Source of the DNA: Marivirga sericea
GTDB lineage: Bacteria; Bacteroidota; Bacteroidia; Cytophagales; Cyclobacteriaceae
Length of the DNA: 64,000 nt
Reading direction: 5' to 3'
NCBI RefSeq assembly: GCF_900177665.1
Contig: NZ_FXAW01000001.1
Coordinates: 434,001 to 498,000 of the forward strand
The notes below the pieces were generated by a model. It did no database searches. It saw only the letters and a list, made by a program, of their open reading frames with translations, and was not told where the DNA came from. This document shows, piece after piece, positions 8,494-17,895 of the stretch (position 1 is its first letter; the number at the start of each line of letters is the position of its first letter). The position numbers were made by a program, and so were the translations under genes.

Positions 8494-9234
8494 CTAGCTA
8501 ATTATTTTTTCAAATTTAAGAAAGCTTAAAGTCCTTTCAAATTCCGATGAAATTTTAGCTCTTAGACGTAGAACATCATGAGTCACAGGATGTTTAAATT
8601 CAAGCTCTTTGGCGTGCAAGAGCATGCTATCCATAGACCATTTGTCTTTAAATAGTCTATTCTGCTTATTGCATCCGTGCGGTCGATCTGCGATAATAGG
8701 ATGATGAATATGCGCCAAATGCTTCCTGATTTGATGCATTCGCCCAGTTTCAGGTTGTACTTCTACTAGAGAGTATCTAGATGTTTCAAATTTTCCTAAG
8801 GGAACTGGTATTTCAGTTTGTGCTAAGGTTTTATAATGGGTAATAGATTCCTGTAACTGACCGTTGTCTTTTTTCAGGGCATAATCTATAGTTCCTGTAG
8901 CATCAGTAAAACCCCTGACTATTGCCCAGTATGTTTTTGCAATTTGTTGCTCTCTAAACAGAGTACTTAAACGAGCATTAACATCTTCATTTAGGGCAAA
9001 TAGTAAGATACCCGATGTTTTCCGATCGATTCTATGAACTGGATAAACACGCTGGCCAATTTGATCTCGCAACAATTGTAAAGCAAAAACATCTCTTTCC
9101 GTTGCTATCTTGGTTCGATGAACGAGTAAGCCGTGTGGCTTGTTAATAGCTATGATTTGTTCATCTCTGTAGATGATTTCTAATGGACCATTATTCACTG
9201 CTAATCTCTTTTGAATACTTCCTCCACCATCCAT
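8494..9234 (-). CDS. truC: RluA-family pseudouridine synthase, TruC-like
   Basis: This 246-residue enzyme carries the RluA-family catalytic motif [15 protein letters not shown], with the aspartate of HRIDRKTSG as nucleophile (near residue 70). The C-terminal [11 protein letters not shown] block follows. The later segment [17 protein letters not shown] resembles TruC, which modifies U65 in some tRNAs, more than the large-subunit enzymes RluC and RluD. There is no S4 domain at the N-terminus, which also fits TruC. The start overlaps the end of the upstream metallo-beta-lactamase-fold gene by 44 bases. The exact RNA target is an inference from motif resemblance. Confidence 0.8.
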   Translation of the reverse strand: MDGGGSIQKRLAVNNGPLEIIYRDEQIIAINKPHGLLVHRTKIATERDVFALQLLRDQIGQRVYPVHRIDRKTSGILLFALNEDVNARLSTLFREQQIAKTYWAIVRGFTDATGTIDYALKKDNGQLQESITHYKTLAQTEIPVPLGKFETSRYSLVEVQPETGRMHQIRKHLAHIHHPIIADRPHGCNKQNRLFKDKWSMDSMLLHAKELEFKHPVTHDVLRLRAKISSEFERTLSFLKFEKIIS

Positions 9235-10321
9235 TATTACTCTTATCTGACAGTTTAAACCATTTACCTTGCGGGTGACTCAAAAGAGGCAAGTCTGTTT
9301 CACTTGAAAGTTGTTCTAATTCATGAATAGGCTCGTACCAGCTGTGCAATGCCAAGTCAAAAGTTCCCCAATGAATAGGAAATAATCTAAGGGCTCTCAT
9401 TTGCTTGAAAGCCTCAATAGCTTCTTTAGGATCCATGTGGATATCATGCCAAGCTTCATTATAAGCACCTATGGGCATAATTGCAATTTCGAATGGGCCC
9501 AATTTAGCATCAATCTCTTCAAATCCATCGAAAATTCCAGTATCTCCACCAAAGTAGATATTATCCCCATCCATTTCAATGGCCCAAGAAGCCCAGAAGG
9601 TGTTGTTTTGACTCAATAATCTACCACTAAAATGGCGGGCAGGTGTGGCAGTGATTGTAATTCCATTTTCAGTATGGGTATCCCACCAGCTAAATTCCTT
9701 TATTTTTTCTTTTGGAACACCCCAATACTCTAAACTAGCACTTACACCAGTAGGTACATAAAAATATTTTGTTTTGGCTGTTATTTTTTTGATGGTTTCA
9801 TAATCCAAATGATCGTAATGGTCGTGAGAAATCACTACAGCTTCCAACTCAGGAAGATTTTCAGCAGAAATAGGAGGGGCACTGAATCTTTTCGGGCCCA
9901 TGAAGGTAAAGGGTGAAGCACGCTCACCCAACATTGGATCCGCTAATACATACTTACCATTTTTGTAGAAAAGGATTGCGGCATGCCCCAACCAATTAAC
10001 TTGCAAAATACTGTCATTTTCCTGCTTGTTGGTTTCAGAAAAAATATAGTCTTCAGTAGGATTTGTTTCTACATCTCTTTTAAAATAATTTCTAAGGATG
10101 CGAGGCGTTTGGGAGAATTCAGCACTTTTCGTCTCAACTGAGTTGATGAATTTTCCTTTATGGTAATAAGGAGATTTTGCCATCTTTTCTGAATTAGGAG
10201 CTTTACCAACTGAGGGAACAAAATATTTTACCATATAATAGCCTAAAAAGAAAAAGGCTACTACGATGAGTAAGCCTTTTACGATGTTAATTAAAATTTT
10301 CATTATTTGTTTAAACTGCAA
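9191..10321 (-). CDS. Metallo-beta-lactamase-fold hydrolase, NAPE-PLD-like, membrane-anchored
   Basis: This 376-residue protein starts with a single N-terminal membrane helix (ILINIVKGLLIVVAFFFLGYYMV, about 9-31) and then has the metallo-beta-lactamase fold. The zinc motif HDHYDHLD lies near residues 168-175, a later GGDTG motif near 263 and an HWGTFDLA histidine near 326. The VNWLGHAAILF opening and DPMLGERASPF segment match the group that includes N-acylphosphatidylethanolamine phospholipase D and bacterial relatives. The predicted topology puts the catalytic domain in the periplasm. Phospholipase-type activity is possible but unproven. It overlaps the pseudouridine synthase gene downstream. 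Confidence 0.85.
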   Translation of the reverse strand: MQFKQIMKILINIVKGLLIVVAFFFLGYYMVKYFVPSVGKAPNSEKMAKSPYYHKGKFINSVETKSAEFSQTPRILRNYFKRDVETNPTEDYIFSETNKQENDSILQVNWLGHAAILFYKNGKYVLADPMLGERASPFTFMGPKRFSAPPISAENLPELEAVVISHDHYDHLDYETIKKITAKTKYFYVPTGVSASLEYWGVPKEKIKEFSWWDTHTENGITITATPARHFSGRLLSQNNTFWASWAIEMDGDNIYFGGDTGIFDGFEEIDAKLGPFEIAIMPIGAYNEAWHDIHMDPKEAIEAFKQMRALRLFPIHWGTFDLALHSWYEPIHELEQLSSETDLPLLSHPQGKWFKLSDKSNNGWWRKYSKEISSE

Positions 10322-10346
10322 AATGAATTTAATGTTCCAATGAATG

Positions 10347-11981
<1,635 letters not shown>

Positions 11982-11993
11982 TCAATCAAAGTG

Positions 11994-12001
11994 CAAAGGT
12001 A
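11994..12001 (-). promoter_or_regulatory. Possible Bacteroidota -7 promoter element for the ABC-F gene
   Basis: On the minus strand this reads TACCTTTG, an exact fit to the Bacteroidota housekeeping -7 consensus TAnnTTTG, 21 bases before the ATG. No TTG is found at the usual -33 distance, so the call rests on one element. Confidence 0.35.
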
Positions 12002-12414
12002 CGGATATTCATTGAGAGTGGTGAGCTTTAAAGACTAGATATTTGTGAAAAATAGTATAGCTCCTTCCCTAATTGGGCTTAGGTAACATAACAGTAGCCG
12101 CTTAGTACTAAAATATCCTTCCGAATGGAACTTGGACGTTTCGATTTTAGTGAGTAGACATGTTTTTTTTGTTTACTATTTTTAAAAGAGTAAATGCAGA
12201 AGTATGATAAATTTTTGCCCTAGCGGTATAATATTATGGTAATTAATAACCGAAACAGCAATACCAAGCTCATGTGATGAGCATTGCCTGCAATGGCTTT
12301 ATGTTTTAACAACACTAAGCACCTATATTTATCGACAAATCAATTATTTCTATCGACAAATATAACTTTCTCCTAAAAATACGTTACAAGACGTGTACTA
12401 AACAATTGTATGAA
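12002..12414. other. Divergent intergenic region with stem-loops and operator-like repeats
   Basis: No gene was found here. The stretch separates the leftward ABC-F gene from the rightward four-gene exported cluster. It holds a small hairpin, GCTCAT / ATGAGC at 12268-12282, a second overlapping one with CATTG / CAATG arms just after it, and the pair of direct repeats listed separately at 12330-12361. The promoter for the rightward genes is presumably close to the direct repeats, but a clear -7/-33 pair was not identified. Confidence 0.5.
12330..12361. promoter_or_regulatory. Direct repeat TATCGACAAAT, 21-bp spacing
   Basis: TATCGACAAAT occurs at 12330-12340 and again at 12351-12361, exactly 21 bases apart, that is two helical turns on the same DNA face. 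The second copy ends 54 bases before the likely start codon at 12415. This geometry is typical of a binding site for a dimeric or tandem regulator. A reverse-oriented copy of TCGACAAATA lies at 24234-24243, upstream of the TPR histidine kinase gene. Confidence 0.5.
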
Positions 12415-12918
12415 ATGAACAAATTGAAATCTATTTTTAGGCTAACCGCCTTGTGTTTGATTTTAAGTGCAGGCTTATTTGCTTGCAAGAGTAGTAAGAA
12501 AATGGCAGATACTTCTAAAAATGATGAAGCCGTTGAGACTCAGCAAGAGAAACCGGATAATACGACAGTAGATGTGGAGATGAAAGGAGAGTCTGAATCT
12601 CAGAAGAAGGAAATTAAAATGAAAACTATTTCCTCCAAGTTGGATGATTATTTTAACGCTATTGCTAGTTCTTCAGCTAATACCACTCAAGCTAATAGAA
12701 ATATAAACGAAGCTAAATCAATGTTTGCTTCTCCTGATGTTCCAGTTTTGATTATCATCAATGAATCAGCAGATGGCACTAAGGATTATGATCAGCCTAC
12801 CAATATTTTGGATTACATGAACTATTTAAAAGATCAAGGTAAAAATCTGAATGATATCTACAAGGTCAAAACCAATGAAAGGGGTAGAATTACCGAACTA
12901 GAATTGATCAGAAAATAA
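12415..12918 (+). CDS. Hypothetical lipoprotein
   Basis: The ATG at 12415 gives 167 residues. An in-frame TTG nine bases earlier was rejected. A lipoprotein signal (hydrophobic 10-22, lipobox GLFAC with Cys24) is followed by a polar, probably disordered stretch to about residue 65. A folded C-terminal part follows, with the phrases FASPDVPVLIIINES and NILDYMNYLKDQGKNLNDIYK. I do not recognise a named family. It is the first gene of an exported cluster (lipoprotein, two signal-peptide proteins, LRR protein) and the genes probably act together at the cell surface. Confidence 0.75.
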   Translation: MNKLKSIFRLTALCLILSAGLFACKSSKKMADTSKNDEAVETQQEKPDNTTVDVEMKGESESQKKEIKMKTISSKLDDYFNAIASSSANTTQANRNINEAKSMFASPDVPVLIIINESADGTKDYDQPTNILDYMNYLKDQGKNLNDIYKVKTNERGRITELELIRK

Positions 12919-12948
12919 TTCATAAAAGTCACTTAAAATTGTAAAAAA

Positions 12949-13533
12949 ATGAAACTATTAAAGATAAGATATATAGGTTTAATCGCCTTGCTAATTACTT
13001 TTTCAGCGGGTGCTTTCGCACAAACGGATGACGTTTCGCCTCAACGAAAGCAGGCCATTGATTCATTAGCACTGGAAAAAGTACGGGACCTTAGTAAATA
13101 TATTAGCATTATTGGCGACAAAGAAACAGCTTATTCGGAAGCTAATCGAGTAATGGATAGAGCTGAAGAACTTTTTGCTCCCGATAGCGAGATGGGTGTT
13201 TCTTCCTTAACTACTGAAGAAATTGAGTATTATAAGGTGAGAAAATACTTTGAGCGTTTGATGGCTTTGAATTATGATAAGGTAAAAATCAGTTGGTATG
13301 ATATTCATTATATCAGTGATTTGGAAAAGCAACCAGATGGTAAATATGTTGGCATTGTTACTGTTTACCAAAGGTTTGAAGGATCTTCAGATGATGGCTT
13401 GAATTATAAAGACACCACCAAAAAAGATATTACCATATATGTTGAGAAAAAGAAAACTCAAATTTCTGGTAGAACTATCGAGTTTTGGGACGTGATGTTA
13501 GGCGATATTCGTGTGACGGAAACTTCTTCATGA
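12949..13533 (+). CDS. Hypothetical exported protein
   Basis: This 194-residue protein has a clear signal peptide (IGLIALLITFSAGAFAQ, cleavage likely after residue 25). The mature part has a helical segment with ANRVMDRAEELFAPDSEMG and a strand-rich half (YVGIVTVYQRFEG, KKDITIYVEKKK). The first segment resembles the NINEAKSMFASPDVP segment of the preceding lipoprotein, so the two may be distant relatives. The family is not recognised. It lies 30 bases downstream of the lipoprotein gene and its stop overlaps the next start (ATGA), showing tight coupling. Confidence 0.72.
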   Translation: MKLLKIRYIGLIALLITFSAGAFAQTDDVSPQRKQAIDSLALEKVRDLSKYISIIGDKETAYSEANRVMDRAEELFAPDSEMGVSSLTTEEIEYYKVRKYFERLMALNYDKVKISWYDIHYISDLEKQPDGKYVGIVTVYQRFEGSSDDGLNYKDTTKKDITIYVEKKKTQISGRTIEFWDVMLGDIRVTETSS

Positions 13534-14360
13534 TACGAATTGTCATTCTCAATTTATTATTAAGTTTACCTTTCATGCTCCCTGCCCAAATTGTGCAGGG
13601 AGATGGAAGCACTTCAGATGAATCTGAATTGTATGCGTCAACTAAGCAGGTTAATCAATTTTTTAGACGATTTAATGGGGAAGAGGACCAAAAAGGGAAT
13701 CGCTTTTATGAAAATGATAAATCCTTTAGGGAAACTTCTTTGCGAAAGGATTATATTACACTACTTTTTGACAGAGAGAACCAAAACATTTCTATTGATC
13801 AGAAAAAGTCTTTTATAAATGATGTTACTGATAAAAGGAATCCCCAGTTCTTAGATTTCCATCGAGAAGGCTGGTTTGCAGAAGTCAATGCTGTTTTTAA
13901 TCGGGATGGTCAGCAAGAGAATATATTGCTTTTCTTTAAAATTCAACAAGAGGGAAAAGGTTATGAGTGGGTTTTAGAGCAGGTTGCTTCAAGTTATTAT
14001 CAGGAGTTTTTTGATAAAGATGAAGGAGATGAAAAAGCCTTTTTGCACCCTATGAGTCATGAGTTGGATTTCATGAATTTACATAAATCTTTGAATCAGG
14101 AAAATGCTGTAGATTTTACTGGCGATGATTTTGAAGTAGATCCTTTGTCTATTTTTCTTTATGAAATGGCTTCAAAGCAGCTTCAGTTTAAAACCGTTAA
14201 GAACAGTAGATTTCATTTCTTCCAATGTGAAGGCTGGTATTTTCAAATTACTGAATACAACCGATCTGGTTATAATAGTGGTTGGTTAATTTCTGATTTG
14301 ACAAAACTCCAAAGGCAAGATATTCCAAAACTGAAAGCATTTATCTATGAGGCAAAATAG
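13530..14360 (+). CDS. Hypothetical exported protein
   Basis: The ATG at 13530 overlaps the stop of the previous gene by four bases and places a signal peptide (MIRIVILNLLLSLPFMLPAQ) at the very start. A longer in-frame reading from 13485 would bury that signal and was rejected. The mature protein of the 276 total residues has QVNQFFRRFNGEEDQKGNRF near residues 32-51 and strand-rich segments such as EGWFAEVNAVFNRDGQ and EGWYFQITEYNRSGY. The latter two look like a duplicated fold unit. No family is assigned. It overlaps the LRR gene by 14 bases. Confidence 0.72.
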   Translation: MIRIVILNLLLSLPFMLPAQIVQGDGSTSDESELYASTKQVNQFFRRFNGEEDQKGNRFYENDKSFRETSLRKDYITLLFDRENQNISIDQKKSFINDVTDKRNPQFLDFHREGWFAEVNAVFNRDGQQENILLFFKIQQEGKGYEWVLEQVASSYYQEFFDKDEGDEKAFLHPMSHELDFMNLHKSLNQENAVDFTGDDFEVDPLSIFLYEMASKQLQFKTVKNSRFHFFQCEGWYFQITEYNRSGYNSGWLISDLTKLQRQDIPKLKAFIYEAK

Positions 14361-16806
14361 TGTTGTATTCATTCTTTTTAGCTTTGTTTTTTTATTGAGT
14401 ATAGAGCTTGATGGACAAGATATTGAAGGTTTTGATAATAAGGAAGTTAAATCCTATCAGTCTAAAGCAGAAGACCAAGTTCGTTTTCTAGAGTATTTGT
14501 TGAATACACTAGGTAGCAAAGAGGCAAGTCCTAGAGATAAAGATGTAATCATTAGAGAGAGCTATTTAAAGATCTTCAGGGATAGTAAAATTCAAATTGA
14601 AGATGATTTAACTGAAAATCGAAATGTATTAATTAATAAAGATGTAACTGCTTATCTGAAAGACATAGATTTCTTCTTTCAAGAAGCGTCTTTTGATTTT
14701 GACGTTAAATCAAGTGAACCCTTTTTACGAGATAATGGGGGCTTGTCTTTTAAATTTGAGCTTACTAGGACATTAAAAGCTACAGGGATTGAAGGGGAGT
14801 CTATTCTTAATAGTAAAACTCGGTTTGTTGAAATCAATTTGAATAAAGAAAATAATGAACTTCAGATTGCAAGTATTTACACGACTAAGGTAAGCAGAGA
14901 TGAAGCAATTAAAGAATGGTGGGATAATCTTTCCTTAGGTTGGCAGAATATTTTTAAAAATGAGATTGGAAGTGAAGATGATAGTTTACAGATCAACCAA
15001 TTAAATAAGATAGCTTCCATTGATTCATTAGATTTTTCTGGTAATGAAACAATCATAAGCCTCGAACCCATCAGCTTTTTGGTTGATCTAGAATTCATAG
15101 ATTTGAGCCATACTGGAATTGAAGATATTGCTCCCCTTAGTAGTCTTACAGAATTGAAGCATTTGAATATTTCTTACACTGCAATAAAGAATTTAAGCTT
15201 TTTACGCTATGCTGAGAACATGGAGCATCTGGATATTTCATTTACTCCGGTTGAGAAGATTGATGAATTGGAAAATCTTAAAGCTTTAAAAGAATTACAT
15301 CTATCCGGTGCAGATATCAGTGATTTTAAAGTACTGGCGCACTTCCAAAAACTATCAAAGGTAGATCTTAGTGAAACGTTTTTTAACGAACCTGAAGTGT
15401 TTTCTGAAATGAAGATGCTAGAAGAGCTCAATATGGCAAAAAGTAATTTATCCAGTTTGAATAATAGAATGAGTCCAGAAACATTGAAAAGACTTGATGT
15501 TTCATTTGCCTTTATTTCAGATTTGTCTCCTTTAGAAAATTACCAGAAGCTACAAATCCTCAATATCAATAATACGCAGGTTGAAAATTTGGAACCATTG
15601 CAAAGCTTAAAAAAGCTAGAAAAAATTTATGCAGACAACACATTTGTGAGTGAACAAGATATCAGTGACTTTGTGGATTCAAATCCTACGAAATTACTGA
15701 TAGTAAATTCAGAAGAATTGTCGCATTGGTGGACGAATCTAGATCAATCTTGGAAAAATGTCTTCTCTGGATATTTCGAAAGACAGTTGAGTAGCAAACC
15801 TGAAAAAGAAGAGCTAACAAAGCTGATTTTGAAAGATAGTCTTAGCCTTGATGATTATGGCTTAACTGATTTAGATCCGCTGAGTAAGTTTTCAAGATTA
15901 CGCTATTTGTCTATTTCCAATAATAGAATAAAAAGTTTATTACCTATTGAAGGCTTAAATTCTTTAAGCGTTTTGGAGGCTGAGAATATTGAATTGAATT
16001 CAGTTAAATCAATTCTTACTTTAAAGAAATTAAAGAGGTTAAATTTAGCAAATAATCAACTCTCAGAAGATCAGTTTTTGCAACTAAGCAAGTTGAATAG
16101 TTTAATTGAACTAAATGTCGATAGAAGTGGAATCGAAAAGGAAATTGTGCGCGACTTTTTATCCCAAAAATCTATGGAATGTGCGGTGATATACGATCAG
16201 AAAGGGATGAATACTTGGTGGAATGAACTGGACCCTAATTGGCAATCAATTTTTAAGTTACAATTTCCGTTGAGTAACAATCCTACAGTCAAAGAATTAC
16301 ATGAATTAACAGCTATCAGAAGTATTGCGATTATAGATGAGGATATTAAAAATCTGCATCCTTTGTCACAATTTATCTATGTAGAACAATTGGTTTTGGA
16401 AAAAGTTGGTTTGAGTAATTTAGAAAGTATATTCGCTGTAAAAGATGTAAGAATATTGAGTATTAAGGAAAGTCCTATCACAGATTTACAACCTTTAAAC
16501 AGACTGTCTAATTTGGAAAAATTGACTTTAGATTTTTCAGCAGTTTCCGATTTAAGGCCATTGGAAAGAATGGAAAACCTACGATACTTGAGTCTAAAAG
16601 GAACTCAAATAAAAAACATTAAAGGTATAGAAACATTAATTGGCTTAAACTACTTGGATATATCAAGTACACAAGTCCGTTGGATAGGAAGACTTGAAGA
16701 CTTGTATAATATTGAACAGTTTGTATGCTACAATACTAGAATCTTTGATTTCAGTATTAATAAATTTAAAGAAGGCCACCCAGATTGTATAATAAGGTTT
16801 TATTAG
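14347..16806 (+). CDS. Exported leucine-rich repeat protein with three WW-L-W blocks
   Basis: This 819-residue protein has a short signal peptide (VVFILFSFVFLLSIELDGQ) and a non-repeat N-terminal domain of about 185 residues. Leucine-rich repeats of about 21-23 residues of the type L-x-x-L-x-I-S-x-T-x-I-x-D-L-x-P-L follow. The repeats come in three arrays, each introduced by the motif WWxxLxxxWxxxF: W191/W192, W461/W462 and W624/W625. This type of repeat array generally makes a curved solenoid for protein binding. No membrane anchor or T9SS domain is seen at the C-terminus, so it may stay periplasmic or associate with the upstream lipoprotein. It ends the exported four-gene cluster. Confidence 0.85.
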   Translation: MRQNSVVFILFSFVFLLSIELDGQDIEGFDNKEVKSYQSKAEDQVRFLEYLLNTLGSKEASPRDKDVIIRESYLKIFRDSKIQIEDDLTENRNVLINKDVTAYLKDIDFFFQEASFDFDVKSSEPFLRDNGGLSFKFELTRTLKATGIEGESILNSKTRFVEINLNKENNELQIASIYTTKVSRDEAIKEWWDNLSLGWQNIFKNEIGSEDDSLQINQLNKIASIDSLDFSGNETIISLEPISFLVDLEFIDLSHTGIEDIAPLSSLTELKHLNISYTAIKNLSFLRYAENMEHLDISFTPVEKIDELENLKALKELHLSGADISDFKVLAHFQKLSKVDLSETFFNEPEVFSEMKMLEELNMAKSNLSSLNNRMSPETLKRLDVSFAFISDLSPLENYQKLQILNINNTQVENLEPLQSLKKLEKIYADNTFVSEQDISDFVDSNPTKLLIVNSEELSHWWTNLDQSWKNVFSGYFERQLSSKPEKEELTKLILKDSLSLDDYGLTDLDPLSKFSRLRYLSISNNRIKSLLPIEGLNSLSVLEAENIELNSVKSILTLKKLKRLNLANNQLSEDQFLQLSKLNSLIELNVDRSGIEKEIVRDFLSQKSMECAVIYDQKGMNTWWNELDPNWQSIFKLQFPLSNNPTVKELHELTAIRSIAIIDEDIKNLHPLSQFIYVEQLVLEKVGLSNLESIFAVKDVRILSIKESPITDLQPLNRLSNLEKLTLDFSAVSDLRPLERMENLRYLSLKGTQIKNIKGIETLIGLNYLDISSTQVRWIGRLEDLYNIEQFVCYNTRIFDFSINKFKEGHPDCIIRFY

Positions 16807-16807
16807 C

Positions 16808-16834
16808 CCCTTAATCCTCAAAGGGAAATTTTTT
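16808..16834 (+). terminator. Weak candidate terminator after the LRR gene
   Basis: CCCTT (16808-16812) can pair with AAGGG (16821-16825), followed three bases later by a run of six T. The stem has only five pairs, so this is a tentative call. The T-run overlaps the last codons of the convergent floA gene. Confidence 0.3.
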
Positions 16835-17720
16835 AATAGAATCTCCCTGTTCTGAAAGCGCCAGATAATGCTACCGGAATTTCAGCCTCGGCTTGGATAA
16901 CGGTGGCTTTTGCTCTTTGTACGCGAGCGGACATTTCCTGTTCCAAAGCAACCGCCATAGCCCTTCTTTTTTCCGCTTTTGCTTTCGCAATATTCAAATC
17001 CGCTGAGGCTTGATCTATTTGTAGAAATGCACCAATGTTTTTTCCTATATCGATATCTGCTATATCTATTGATAATATCTCAAATGCAGTTCCAGCATCT
17101 AAACCATCTGCTAATACTTTTTTAGAGATACTTTCAGGATTTTCCAGTACCTCGTAATATGTTTTAGCTGTTCCAATACAGGAAATTACGCCTTGTCCGA
17201 CTCGAGCCTTGATAGTTTCTTCACCAGCTCCACCCACTAATCTACCCAAATTAGTACGTACTGTGACCCGTGCCTCAGCGATTAGCTGAATTCCATCAAG
17301 AGATACCCCAGTAATGGCGGGAACTACAATCATATAAGGGGTTACTGAAACTTGTACGGCTTGTAAAACATCTCTTCCTGCTAAATCAATTGCAGTAGCT
17401 TGTTTGAAAGAAAGTTGCAAATTTGCCTTATCAGCAACAATTAATGCTTTAATGACATTAGGTAAATTGCCATTGGCTAAATAGTGTGTTTCCATTTCTT
17501 CAGTCGTGACATCAAGTATACCGGCCTTTGTGGCATTTATCATGGCATTGGCAATTAGCACAGGAGGTACTTTTCTGAACCGCATAAAAACTAATTCTAA
17601 CAAATTAATTTTTACGCCAGAGAAAATGGCCGTAATCCAAATATTAACCGGAAATATGAATAGCAATAACCATATACCGACCAAAATGGCAAGCAGTAAA
17701 AAAATAGAATATAATGCCAT
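16833..17720 (-). CDS. floA: Flotillin-like protein FloA, shortened C-terminus
   Basis: This 295-residue protein has an N-terminal membrane helix ([20 protein letters not shown]) with a second hydrophobic stretch near 28-45. The long SPFH-related region of the FloA/UPF0365 family follows ([28 protein letters not shown], split here, near 58-85; [20 protein letters not shown] near 157-176). The C-terminal helix is rich in A, E and K. FloA scaffolds membrane microdomains. Family members usually run to about 330 residues and end in a GNLGVMDYYNMKN-like tail. Here the protein stops at AFRTGRFY, so roughly 30 residues are missing. The neighbouring convergent LRR gene ends 26 bases away. Confidence 0.88.
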   Translation of the reverse strand: MALYSIFLLLAILVGIWLLLFIFPVNIWITAIFSGVKINLLELVFMRFRKVPPVLIANAMINATKAGILDVTTEEMETHYLANGNLPNVIKALIVADKANLQLSFKQATAIDLAGRDVLQAVQVSVTPYMIVVPAITGVSLDGIQLIAEARVTVRTNLGRLVGGAGEETIKARVGQGVISCIGTAKTYYEVLENPESISKKVLADGLDAGTAFEILSIDIADIDIGKNIGAFLQIDQASADLNIAKAKAEKRRAMAVALEQEMSARVQRAKATVIQAEAEIPVALSGAFRTGRFY

Positions 17721-17878
17721 TTGATATCAGCGTTAATAAGTGTGCTGAAAGGTAGTGAATTGCCCTTATATTTTGTCTTAATTATGTTTATTTAATTTTT
17801 GACTAAACTACCAACTTCCTTAATCTTTATTTGTACTAGAATTGAATATTTGGTAACATGCACTATATTTCAAGGGTG

Positions 17879-17895
17879 CTTATATTTTAATTAAT
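17879..17895 (+). repeat. 17-bp leader sequence, copy 1
   Basis: CTTATATTTTAATTAAT lies directly before and into the start codon of the pseudo-ATPase gene (ATG at 17894). An identical copy stands at 21954-21970, before the PD40-OmpA gene. Both are at gene starts in the same orientation, which suggests a shared A/T-rich leader or promoter part. Confidence 0.4.

Noticed and set aside
12119-12130. TTCC-GAAT-GGAA palindrome in the 12 kb intergenic region
   Set aside because: It resembles the regulatory palindrome, but GGAA is four rather than seven bases from TTCC, and no sigma-54-type promoter follows.
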